Made by a program: the position numbers and the translations under genes. DNA of 64,000 bases, from the NCBI GenBank assembly GCA_020310875.1, contig CM035439.1, positions 134,828,753 through 134,892,752 on the forward strand, in the 5' to 3' direction. Origin of the DNA: Ceratopteris richardii (taxonomy: Eukaryota > Streptophyta > Polypodiopsida > Polypodiales > Pteridaceae). This document shows, one piece after another, positions 1-10,329 of this stretch. The notes under the pieces were generated by a model, which was not told where the DNA came from, did not search any database, and worked only from the letters and a program-made list of their open reading frames with translations. Within the stretch, counting starts at the first letter, position 1; every line of letters starts with the position of its first letter.

Positions 1-1699
1 CCATCTGCTCACTACAACGATAGTAAAAGACCTACAAGACATGCTCCATCCATATTAAGTTTGATGGGTTTGGGGTCTTCGAACATTACTCCTTGGCGTT
101 TAGGCAGAAACAAGTGCCGACAAATGTACCAAGGGAAGAAGCCCATATCCTTAGTTTGATGTTAACAACCCCCATGATGGCGAGGATGGCTGGAGAGGGC
201 GATCGATGATTGTAATGGAAATGCCTCCATTTCCGCAGATGAAGTGCTGAATCATTTAAACAAGAAACATGATGACATCCAGAAAGGCGTGAATTAGAAG
301 TGGTAGATCGATACCATACTAAGAATGGCTATTACTGAACCATCCCCCTTTGGAGCAATAGGTACACAACGAAAGGTGAGGCCAACTATGATGGTAATCG
401 CCATGTATGTGGAAATATTGATCTTTTGCCCAGAAAAGTCCTTCATCATCAAACCCGCAGGTATCCGCATAACCAAATCATAGCCTGTGGTATGTAAATG
501 AGTAGGTACAATAGACCTCTAATATGTAGTAATAAAGAGGTTAAACATAGCCGGGCCAAAAAATGGTGAGCCTTGCACAAACATAGGTTGATCATTCATC
601 GAAAAAGGAGATTCCAAAACAACACAACTCCTTCGAGTCGGATGGCAAATCAGAGGAGCAGGAATTGCAAAGGCTTTGGCACATGCGTGCCCATCCAGAT
701 GAGCTTGACGACGGAATTTCAGGGAACTCCAGATGCAACCCTCAAACCACCCAAGGTCCACAAGAGGGAGATGAACAGAAGTATAGCTACAGATCGAGTG
801 GGGGAGCCAAGGCTGAATATGGTCGCACATATCGGGGCCAATGGCTCAGATTCACACAAAGGAAGAAGATGAGGGAGCAAGGGAGCCCGACAGTAGTGCC
901 AACAAAAGTCGAGGGAGCAGAGTTCACTTTTGAGCATGGAGAAGCACGAACCTTCGATCCATCATGTAGAGGAGGCAAGCGTAAGTGCTAGTGCTCGATC
1001 TGCCAAGAGCACTTGTGGCAATAGCTCCACCAAAAGCTTATGGAGGCAGGGGAGATAAGCACAACCAAAAACCTCAGGTTGCTGGTGAAGAGTCGAAGAG
1101 AGCCATAGCTCTGCTTACACATCACACCAAAACAGGTCTTGGAAGAGCAGAAGAGGCAAGCAAAATTGGTGATCAGACCCCAAAGAATAGTGGAAGAAAG
1201 ACTCAAACTCACACAGTCAAGCCTGGGTCCAATGGGAGCTATAGAAAAATCCGCTGTGAGCGCAAATCCACCTTTCTACCAAGCAGATGATTGCATAGCC
1301 CAAAGAAATCACCACCAAGCTTTACTCCTAGGAGAGGTTGATCCGAGGGCTCTGTACAACTACTGAGCAGTGAGAAGAGATGCAGCACGCAACACTAATC
1401 CTTCTCAGTGCGAAGATGGGAAGCCGATGGACCCAAAGTTGAGTACAATGCACTTGTGGAGGAAGGAACCTCACTCGACAGTCACAAAGAGCAACGACAA
1501 AACTGGCCTCAGAGGAAGGATCAGAGGGGGAGCTCTGTGGAGCTTGACCCCGCCATAGCCTTGAGCGGCGTAGATGAGCAGAGTCGACTCAAAAAAATAC
1601 CGACCCCAAAAAGGGGGAAAGAGAGCAAACAGTCTCATGCATTAGAGTTATGAGGAGAGAGAAAGGGAAGATTTACTTTCCCCCATATGGAGTTGCACG
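1..1699. other. No gene recognised; probable retroelement leader
   Basis: No stretch here matches a gene or a conserved protein motif that I know. Short open frames on both strands (for example near 985-1290 and 1408-1653 on plus) have biased, low-complexity translations and no domain. The sequence leads without a visible boundary into leader DNA at 1700-2121 that has a relative at 49850-50249. Both places also share a style of purine-rich blocks such as GGGAGCTC.TGGAGCTT. The simplest reading is untranslated leader of a minus-strand LTR element whose gag would lie left of the window. I cannot exclude degraded host DNA. Confidence 0.35.
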
Positions 1700-2121
1700 G
1701 ATTTGCGTTTGAACCTTTATGGACATTCAACAAGGAAGACAGGTATCCAATGAGTGAAAAATAGAACGAACTCAACCCCCCCTTTTTTTTTAATTTTTGT
1801 CCAGAATGAAGAGAGGGAGGGAAAAAAAAAAGAGGTACCCATCCCTCTTTCCAAGGAAAACATCAACACCAAGAAATGACAGAGATGGGGTTGATGCCCA
1901 AATGTGTGTGTATGTGAGAGAGAGAGGATGAGAGAAGGGGGTAAGGGGGTGTTTTTTTGTGCATCAACCAAACTTGAACTAAAACTATTCAAAAATTCAA
2001 AGACAAGAGATACCCTAGGCCAACAGAAGGCCACACATATTCATCCTCCTCCAAGGGTCAAGGTGCGTCTCACGAAGTATGGACACACAAACTTGGAAAA
2101 ACCAACGGCTAAAGGCCGACG
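1700..2121 (-). repeat. LTR-element leader next to PBS
   Basis: This stretch lies just inside a minus-strand primer-binding site. By eye it is clearly similar to 49850-50249: both contain GAAATGACAGAGA, a GTGTGTGTATGTG tract, a run of T before GTGCA, and the block from CCAAC.GAAGGC through CATCCTCCTCCA to the PBS. The shared position beside a tRNA-Asp PBS identifies it as the untranslated leader of an LTR retrotransposon. No open frame is convincing. Confidence 0.6.
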
Positions 2122-2139
2122 TCCCCGGCAACGGCGCCA
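2122..2139 (-). promoter_or_regulatory. Primer-binding site, tRNA-Asp type
   Basis: The plus strand reads TCCCCGGCAACGGCGCCA, identical to the 3' end of plant tRNA-Asp including CCA. The minus strand is therefore the site where that tRNA primes minus-strand DNA synthesis. It orients the element leftwards, with its LTR on the right. Confidence 0.85.
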
Positions 2140-2142
2140 ATT

Positions 2143-2290
2143 TGTTGAGAAAAGGGGAACAACAAACCCTAACTGCCTCACATGGAAGTGAGAAGTTTCT
2201 CCAAGTTGGGGCAAAGAATGAGAGGAGAGGTTCACCCACGCTCATGGAGCAATGGCAACAATGGCCAACGTCACAAGGAGCAAAGGGGAA
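2143..2290 (-). repeat. LTR scrap next to PBS
   Basis: About 150 bp between the PBS and the start of third-ORF homology near 2296. By position it must be the end of a 5' LTR in minus orientation, and the plus strand begins TGTTGAG close to the PBS. No partner LTR is in the window, so family and full length are unknown. Confidence 0.4.
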
Positions 2291-2295
2291 CATCC

Positions 2296-3250
2296 TCCCA
2301 ACCATGCACATTCCCTTGCTAGCTTTTCTGGCTTTCTTGGCCTTCCCTTAAAATGCCTTCAACTCTTCACTTGTCATCGCATGCTCTATTGGCAAGTCAT
2401 ATGCCAAACACATATACACGATTCTTGTGAGGGCGCAACATCTGTGGATGATTTTTTTCCTTTCCCATCTGTGCTATGCTAGATACAATTGGTCAATAAT
2501 CCAACTGGCAAGATCAACTATTTGTGGTCCAATACAAGCTAAATACAGTCCAAACCAAATGCGTTTGTGGGGCATGGTGAATTGATCCTGAGCTGGGAAT
2601 GCGAAATGTTGCATACAGATTCTTAGTGGCTTAGATAGCTCAGGTGTGATTGCCGAGATGCCTTTCTCGCTCTGTCAGAGTGTGCGTTCCATGTATCTTG
2701 ATTGCAGCTCTAATCAAATCTTTAGAAAGATAAAACTTCTTAAATGGTGGGTCATTTACTAAGGACGACAAAATGAATGTGCCTGGAAAATCCTTGTTCT
2801 CAGAAGTTGTCAATGTGGTTACCAAGTAGTAGCATCTATAGAAATCTGGTTTAGGCAATGGATCACTGAAGTATTTAGTGAAGCCAGATCTCGCCCAAAC
2901 ATGCTTTAAGTCTTCTGTATTCTAGAGTGCTTCAAACTCTCTGGAGAAGAATTGATACTTTCCCCACTTACTACTATCAAAGGTCAAATTGGCATCAAAA
3001 ATAAAATCCGCGTCTGCCAAAGGTCCTGCTAAACCTTGAAACCAATGTGAATTACGATGAACTTTTTCAATATATCCCCTAGGAGGGTCATCGATCGGCA
3101 TAGGTCCAAGAAATCCTTGAAATTCTGGCGGTTGTTCAGTAGGATGAGGCTCCGCCAGTAAATCACCAAAATTGACCATCGATACACTGGGGTCAGCTTC
3201 AAGTGGCCCTTCTTCTCTCTGTATGATGAATGATGCAAAGGTGTACAAGA
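2296..3250 (-). pseudogene. Third ORF, N-terminal part (A1)
   Basis: The translation carries the N-terminal signature of the family A third ORF: NFGDLLAEPHPT, PMPIDDPPRGYIEK, HWFQGLAGPLADADFIFDAN, then KPDFYRCYYLVTTLT and KKFYLSKDLIRAAIKIHG. The same blocks recur at 13109-14626 in A3. The protein is unrelated to gag or pol and has no recognised enzyme motif. It occupies the place, after integrase, where some plant Ty3 lineages carry an extra or env-like gene. It is broken, with several breaks. Confidence 0.75.
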
Positions 3251-3344
3251 TCTGTTACAAAAGATTAGCACATTAGTATGGAAATTAATCATGATTTCAT
3301 TAAAGTGAGACCGCAATCCCTTTCCATAACCGATGTGGAACCCA

Positions 3345-4640
3345 ATATCCTCAATAAGAGGTTCCTAGTATAACTTGACTCTACAACCACTAATGTAATT
3401 AGGCATTATGTCTCCTTCTAAGGTGGCTAATTGTACTGCTCCACTTATCGAGAGTCTGTTAATGATCATAGGTCCATAACCTCGCTTTTCTAATTTTTGT
3501 GCATGTTGTTTCAACATATATACTAGGACTAAATCTCTTTCTTTTAAGCCTTTATCTTTCACATGTGCATTGAAATAGGCTTTCTATCGCTTCTTGGCTG
3601 CATATATGCATGTTGCTACTTTTAGCCTAGTTTCTCCTAATCGTTCCAAGTCCATTATTCGTGATGATAATTCATGGCTGGTCCACTGATGTTCTTGTGC
3701 AACCTTAAGGGTCGGTATCAAGAAGTCTAAAGGAAGCACAACATTCTGACCAAAAACCATCTGAAAGGGAGTTGCATTGAGTACGGTCTTGTAGGCCACA
3801 CGATATGCCCAAACAACGTGATGTAACTGTTGTCCCAATTTGAACGTTTATTGTTCACGAGTTTCGTTAGTATGTTACAAAGGATCTTGTTAGTGCTTTT
3901 TGCTTGACCATTGGCATGAGGATGATATGGTGCGGATTTCTTGTGAATCACCATAAAATCCTGTAACAAATATTCAATGACTTGGTTTAGAAAGTGAGTT
4001 CCTTGATCTCTTAGTAACTCTATAGGCAATCCATATCTTGTAAAGACATTTTCAAATAAGAATTTTGCAGTCGTGTGTGCATCATTCTTTTTTGTGGCCT
4101 TGGCCTCTACCCATTTGGTAAGATAATATGTCGCAACAATAATGTATTCGGCATGAGTACCTTTTGTAGGGGGGTTAATGGGTCCTACAAAGTCTATACC
4201 CCACTTAGAAAATGCACGTCCTCCCATCATGGGTTTCAATGGCATTTCATCTCTGCGAGTAGGAAATTGAGTTCTCTGGCACACATCACATCTCTTAACA
4301 TAGGTATGTGCATCCATGTGAAGAGTGGGCCACCATAATCCTGCAAAGAGGGCTTTGATTATCCTATCAGGTCCAAAATGACCTCCTGCAACACCTTGGT
4401 GTGCAATCTCTAATACGCTCAAATAATTGCTTTCATGAACACACTGTCTTAGGTATCCATCTTGTCCTCGTTTGTATAGATTGTCACCATTAAGTGAATA
4501 GTCTTGAGCTTCCTGTTCTAGACTGCATTGTCGTGCTAAGGTCATTCCTTGAGGGAATGTTTTCGTCCTCAAGTACACAACTAAAGGTTCACTCCATTTT
4601 GGTGTGAGAGACACATGATATAACGTAGCATGTTCTACTG
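3345..4640 (-). pseudogene. pol: Integrase (A1)
   Basis: Retroviral-type integrase that would insert the element's cDNA into chromosomes. In order: the zinc-binding region (HQGVAGGHFGPDRIIK, then CDVCQRTQ), the catalytic core beginning KWGIDFVGPINPP with the first Asp, the second Asp in LPIELLRDQGTHFLN, the Glu region at the AESTNK-type block, and a C-terminal basic domain ending ISGCRVKLY. This is the same domain order as A3 and A4. No chromodomain is visible. It is a fossil with several breaks. Confidence 0.85.
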
Positions 4641-4644
4641 GTGG

Positions 4645-5580
4645 TCATTCACAACAAACAGGACATTCTCTACACAACTTGTAGACGTCTGCTTCCATAG
4701 AAGGCCAATATACTCCTAGTCTATGCAGAGACTGCAATGTACGACGTTTTGAATGATGTTGCTTTATTGCACCTACGTGTGCTAGTTGCAACCAATTAGC
4801 ATGTTCTAAATCATCTACACAACAAGCAAGAATCTTTTGATTATCCTGTTTATATATACTTCCTGCTATTATTTGATATCTGTGAGACTGGGTAATCTCT
4901 CCTTCCTTGATCCTTATCCTAGGATTCTTGGGTCCATATGTGAGAATAGGGACAATAGGCTTAGCCCATTCTGGTACTATCTCAAGGTTAAACAAATATG
5001 CATCTGGTAATTCATCTGCTATTTCTTGAGGAGCTTCTGCTGTAGTTAATCTTGAGAGGTGGTCAGCTCTAAGGTGTGTCTTTCCCTTCCTGACTACTAC
5101 TTGAAAGTCATAATCCATGAGCAATAGAAACCAACGTATCAGTCGTCTTGTATTACAAGGCTTATTGACTAAGTACAATAACGCTTGATGATCTGTAAAG
5201 AATTTGAACTTGTTTGCCGACAAATAATGCCTGAATTTCTTTACTACGTATATCATTCCTAATCCTTCTCGTTCCGTAGTGGTGTAATTTCTCTCTGCTA
5301 CATTCAACTGTCTGCTTGTGTAGGCTATGGGGAGGTCTCTATTACCTTCATTCGTGGGTTGTGCCAACACATCCTATGGCATAGTTGGATGCATCCACAT
5401 GTACATGGAATGGCTTGCTCCAAACTGGGGATTTTAGAATTGGTGCTCAGCACAAACGTCGTTTAAGTTTATTGAATGAATTCTCATATTCATATGTCCA
5501 TTCAAACTTGGTTAAAAGAGAGTACATAGGCTTGGCTATGATTGCATACATGTGTATGAATCGTCTGTAATAACCACAAT
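4645..5580 (-). pseudogene. pol: RNase H and connection to integrase (A1)
   Basis: Contains the Ty3-type RNase H landmarks LPIAYTSRQLN, TTTEREGLGMIY, FKFFTDHQALLYL and the terminal HLRADHLSRL block. A linker follows (DELPDAYLFNLE) that leads into the integrase zinc region. In a working element this domain removes RNA from the RNA:DNA hybrid during reverse transcription. The right edge at 5580 abuts plus-strand gag, so RT proper is absent from this fragment. Confidence 0.8.
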
Positions 5581-6580
5581 GACAGTACTCCTAGCCTCAC
5601 ATCCACTCAATCCACATCTATTGAGGAACTCGCCGAGAAAGTAGCTCAGAAGTTAGGTGTATCAAGCAGACAAATACCAAGGTTTGCCCCAGTGAAAAGA
5701 TGCTATACTTGTGGAGGTGACCATATGACAAATGTATGTCCCATTATGGCTCAACCCCAAGTGAACCCTAGTAGCCAATAGTGCACCATAGAGAGAAGAT
5801 ATACCAACCACACTGCGCAAGATTGCCCATACAATAAGCAAACAGTTAGGCAAACTTACCCTCAACCATACCCACAATAAGGAAGATACCCGAACTAGTA
5901 CCCGCCACAACAAAATGGCAGGCCACATCAACCTTATCAGCAACCCTACCAAAACCAATAAAGGCCTCAGCCTGTGTTAGCTCAACAACCACCAACCCCA
6001 TCCAATGTGATTCTAGTGAAGTACGCAACTGCAGACGAGAATCTGAATAGAGCCATAGTGCCAGTAACACCTTTGCTTTCAGAAAGTGACCCCAATGATC
6101 ATAGTTTTGACTCTACTCACATTGATAGTCCACATCCTTACTACATGCAGTCACCTAAGCATAAAGAGTCATAGTATTATGAAGACCCGAGTGAACCTAG
6201 TTGGGAGCCAGAGTATGCAAATGTCATGTATGCAAACCCCAACTCTAGACCTCAACCTATGCAAGTAAGACCCCCATTTCCTAGAGGACCATGCTACCAA
6301 TGTCAGGGAGATCACCTCATTCGTGATTGCCCTATGCTTGCACCAACACAAACCCAATCTCTGACAATTCAAGGCTTTTGTTCCGATTGTGGGAAACAGC
6401 ATCTCTTGCGAGATTGTCTTAAGAACCCTGACAATGCACCGAAAATCACTCCTATCAACATTATTAGGTTAGTAGTAGACTCTACAGGAAGTGTAACCTC
6501 CATTGCACCAGTGCAAGTGGTCATTAGAGCTCAAGCTTTGCAGCAAAACAAAGGGTTAGGCCCAAAAAAGATTTTTGAGG
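5581..6580 (+). pseudogene. gag: Gag middle and zinc-knuckle segment, first copy
   Basis: Includes EELAEKVAQKLGVSS, the knuckle CYTCGGDHMTNVC, a Pro/Gln/Tyr-rich linker (YPQPYPQ), the knuckle CYQCQGDHLIRDC and the knuckle CSDCGKQHLLRDC, followed by TPINIIRLVVDS. All three knuckles have Cys-X2-Cys-X3-His-X4-Cys spacing. Knuckles of this type bind genomic RNA in gag proteins. It duplicates 7829-8828 and carries a few breaks. Confidence 0.8.
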
Positions 6581-9500
6581 TTAGTGAAACTGAGAGCAAT
6601 TGGACTCGAACATCCAGTAGTCAAATTTGAAAAGGGTGCATACTTGGACAAAGAAGGAACCATGTATGTGGTCACCACCTACCCAGATAGGACAGATGAA
6701 TTTGGTAATGTGATCCCAAAAACGGACATAGGTGACCTAGAGCAAGGGAACATAGGTGGAGTGCCTAGAACCCCTCGAGGCAAATCAGTTCTCACTAGGA
6801 TTATCACACCAGAGTGGGTTCCCCAAGACAATAAGAACATAGATCTGCTCTTAAACCGAGAGACCGATGAAGCCTATTGAAGGTATATGCCTGATCAGCA
6901 GAATGAGGTAGGAACGATCACAATCTATGAGTTCAAAGATCGTGATAGCTCAGGCAAAGTGACCTATTTAGACAATGCCTTAGAGAGGATCTTTGTGGTC
7001 ACAGAGCATGGTAGGCATGCCTACGCTTGGAAGGGTGAATTTATTTTTCCCCAACCAAGATCTTATGTCTCTTATGGCCACCAAGGAGCTGGAACATCCC
7101 AAGCTCATGGAGTTCAAAGGGACAGAAGTAGAGACAGGCCAGAGGTAAGTTTTGCCTACCCCTTGGGAAGAGAAAGGATGAGAATAGAGACGGATAGAGT
7201 GGAAACTGAGAGACCTGGAGCCCCAAGAAACCAAAGAAATGCTGATGATTTTCTTTTGCCAAGGCCTAGAGAACACACTAGAACCTTGAGGCCCACCCAG
7301 CTGGTTAAGTCTATGAAGAATTACTTCGATGGTACTAGAGACCCGTATGATCATGTGGCCGAGTTTAGGCAAGTCTTGAGAGCTAGACAAGTTGAGGATC
7401 TATTCACACAATACAATGCCTTTGATCTAACCCTTAGGAACACAGCCCTTACATGGTTTCAACCACTAAATGAGAGACAATTCACGAACATAGACCAACT
7501 TCTAGAGGCTTTCATTATTGAATTCTCCAAGAGTGGTATACGGCATAATATTTCCTCACTGATTCATAGCTTCAAGCAGACACCTCAAGAGATCGTTAGG
7601 CTTGGAGGAATAAGGTTAAGGCAATACTTAGAGAGATGTCCGATTCCTGAGTTACCCACACCAGCCAAACAAGTGGCTTTATTCTTGGATGGACTGCTAA
7701 GTACCAAATTGAGATCATATGTGTACCTGAAGGACCCTAGGACCATAGAGGAGTGTGTAGGTATGTGCATCGACATTGAGGATAACCTAGGGGAGGAATT
7801 AGAGCTTTCAAGAATCTACAAAGATTTAGATAGTACTACTGGCCTCACATCCACTCAATCCACATCTATTGAGGAACTCGTCGAGAAAGTAGCTCAGAAG
7901 TTGGGTGTATCAAGTAAAAAAATACCAAGGTTTGCCCTAGTGAAAAGATGCTATACTTGTGGAGGTGACCATATGGCGAATGTATGTCCCATTATGTCTC
8001 AACCCCAAGTGAACCCTAGTAGCCAATATTGCACCATAGAGAGAAGATATACCAACCACATTGCGCAAGATTGCCCATACAATAAGTAAACAGTTAGGCA
8101 AACTTACCCTCAGCCATACCCACAACAAGGAAGATACCCGAACCAGTACCCACCACAACAATATGGCAGGAAACAACAACCTTATCATCAACCCTACCAA
8201 AACCAATAAAGGCCTCAGCCTGTGTTAGCTCAACAACCACCAACCCCATCCAATGTGATTCTAGTGAAGTACGTAGCTGCAGACGAGAATCTGAATAGAG
8301 CCATAGTGCCTGTAACACCTTTGCTTTCAGAAAGTGACCCCAATGATCATAATTTTGACTCTACTCACATTGATAGTCCATAGGCTTACTACATGCAGTC
8401 ACCTAAACATAACAAGTCATACTATTATGAAGACCCGAGTGAACCTAGTTGGGAGCCAGAGTATGCAAGTGTCATGTATGCAAACCCCAAATCTAGACCT
8501 CAACCTATGCAAGTAAGACCCCCATTTCCTAGAGGACCATGCTACCAATGTCAGGGAGATCACCTCATTCGTGATTGCCCTATGCTTGCACCAACACAAA
8601 CCCAATCTCTGACAATTCAAGGCTTTTGTCCCGATTGTGGGAAAGAGCATCTCTTGCGAGATTGTCTTAAGAACCCTAAAAATGCACCAAAAATCACTCC
8701 TATCAACATTATTAGGTTAGTAGTAGACTCTACAGGAAGTGTAACCTCCATTGCACCATTGCAAGTGGTCACTAGAGCTCAAGCTTTGCAGCAAAACCAG
8801 GGGGTAGGCCCAGAAAAGAGTTCTGAGGAGAGCATAAATAAGAAAAGGAGTAGAGCTTGGAGGGATAGTCGTGAGAGAATGAAAAGTCAATGGGCAAAGA
8901 AAATGAGTGAACTCGAAGAAAGTCTAAAAGAAACGAAAGCCAAGATAATTGAACTCACATCTCAAACTCCTTCTCACACTACCCCATCACCACCATTCCC
9001 ATCTCGATACCTTCCAACTCACCGCACTCAATCCCACCACCCTCTAGAGTAGGATCAGTCTTAGCAGATCCCACTCTCGAGGACCTAAACATGATGCTTA
9101 AAGCATATCAAGATCATGAAAAGTGTTACCCTAGAGCGCAACTAGAGCTTGAACGAACTAAAATTTGTGCTAAGATGGTGGAATGGGCTCAAACCATGTT
9201 TGAAGCCAATCGCCTCTTTAACTTCTCTAGTTCAGCAAAGACGCAGTTGCACTTTGATGGACTGCTAGAAAGATTGGAGAGGCTAATTGCACAATCAAAA
9301 AAGGACCCCGCCTCTCAAAATAAGGGCAAGGGAAGTGAAAGGACAAGCCTTCCTACCTAGGAAGCTTATGTGCCTAACTCCATTGAACCAGACACAGCTT
9401 CTTCTATGAATCAGTACTCACCAGAATTCCTACGAGCGATTCAAGAAGAGAAATGGGCCAAAGAGAGTGAAATTCCTCCTCCCATTGAACTTGTGGATGA

Positions 9501-9655
9501 CTTGCATGATCAATTCCCACAAGAAATTCCTTCTATTTATGGAGATCAGGAGAGTGCCCAATCTCATGAGAGATTAGACTTTGAGTCTAATTCCTTACAG
9601 GAACTACCCCATTTCATAGGTCCATGGGAAGTTAAGTCCACTTGCATGAGAGCAC
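6581..9655 (+). pseudogene. gag: Gag (A2, near full length)
   Basis: Gag polyprotein that would form the virus-like particle. In order: an N-terminal region (GLEHPVVKFEKG, DKEGTMYVVTTYPD, TPRGKSVLTRIITPEW), a basic segment, a retrotransposon gag domain (MKNYFDGTRDPYDHVAEFRQ through ALTWFQPL and QVALFLDGL, about 7310-7760), three zinc knuckles (CYTCGGDHMANVC, CYQCQGDHLIRDC, CPDCGKEHLLRDC), a charged helical segment (about 8830-8960), and a C-terminal part with DDLHDQFPQEIPSIYGDQ. It matches the A3 gag at 37641-42910 in order. It is broken in a small number of places. Confidence 0.85.
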
Positions 9656-10314
9656 TGTTGCTCTAGCACAATGGTGAGAACCACGTTAAGATGCTCCACC
9701 TCCTTAATGTCAATCCGCAGAAGAGATAGGAGTGATATGAAGATCGTGAATGTGAGATGAAGTGAGAGTGAAGGTGAGAAGCATAGAGATGCACACACAC
9801 ATACACACACACACACACAACGACGAGACAAGCAAGACACAATGGAAGGTAGGAAATCAACTCTATTACTCAAGAACACTCTTACAAGCTCAAGCTCACT
9901 CTAGCTCATACAAGTCTACACTAGCTAACCTAAAAAATGAGCTCTCTAGCTCTTTTTATAGATTCTAGACTAGTTTTGACCGGTTTCACATCTAGTGACC
10001 GGCATAGTTAAAAAATAGGTTCTAGATGCTATTTGGAAGGATAAACGGTGTCTAAAAATAACCAAAATTGGTACGCTCATTCTACCTAAGCTCCTCAAGC
10101 TCAAGGGCTCCTCGGCTTGCACAAAATGGAGCTATAAATTACAAAAAGGGTTTTTCTATGTTACATATGGTACAAAAGTGATGAAAATCACTGTTGGAGG
10201 TTTTGAAAAGTATTTTATTTGTTTGATAAAATGATTCGATTGACTCCCTGCTTCTTCGTTATGCTCTTTCTTCACATGCTTCCACATCTTCTATGCCTCT
10301 GGCTACTGCCAACA
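9656..10314 (-). repeat. A3 3' LTR
   Basis: The plus strand runs from TGTTGCTCTAGCAC to CTACTGCCAACA, so the minus-strand LTR starts TGTTGGCA. It contains a CA microsatellite (about 9789-9820), a TATA-like ATAAAAAG read on minus near 9950-9960, and the U3 block CTCCTCAAGCTCAAG near 10090. Purine-rich DNA on its right (10315-10327) marks it as the 3' LTR. It pairs with 44724-45054. The left edge abuts gag of A2 without clear target duplication. Confidence 0.85.
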
Positions 10315-10327
10315 CCCCCCTCCCTCT
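10315..10327 (-). promoter_or_regulatory. Polypurine tract (A3)
   Basis: Minus strand GAGAGGGAGGGGGG immediately upstream of the LTR start TGTTGGCA. In LTR elements such a tract survives RNase H and primes plus-strand DNA. Equivalent tracts lie at 24154-24167, 24647-24658 and 50851-50861. Confidence 0.8.
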
Positions 10328-10329
10328 CG

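Larger units (their letters stand above)
2296..5580 (-). mobile_element. Family A Ty3/Gypsy fragment A1 (3' half)
   Basis: Minus-strand relic of the same family as A3 and A4, read right to left: RNase H, integrase, then the start of the third ORF. Protein segments resemble A3 closely, for example WGIDFVGPINPP in integrase and PMPIDDPPRGY in the third ORF. The second protease module found after integrase in A3 and A4 is not seen in this copy. No LTR of its own is attached: its left side meets a foreign LTR scrap and its right side meets an inverted gag block. It is a fossil with many breaks. Confidence 0.85.
5581..9655 (+). mobile_element. gag: Family A gag block A2 (plus strand, partly duplicated)
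   Basis: Plus-strand gag sequence of family A sits between minus-strand pieces of the same family. Reading along, the block holds a partial first copy (5581-6580) and then a more complete gag (6581-9655). The second copy of the 1-kb segment starts at 7829, giving a direct repeat with a 2.25 kb period and about 97% identity by eye. At 9655 it ends abruptly at the minus-strand 3' LTR of A3. No LTR, PBS or pol of its own is seen. The arrangement suggests inversion or recombination between copies. Confidence 0.8.

Noticed and set aside
985-1653. Plus-strand open frames of 60-100 codons
   Set aside because: Overlapping frames, composition bias and no conserved motif. They lie in leader-like DNA.
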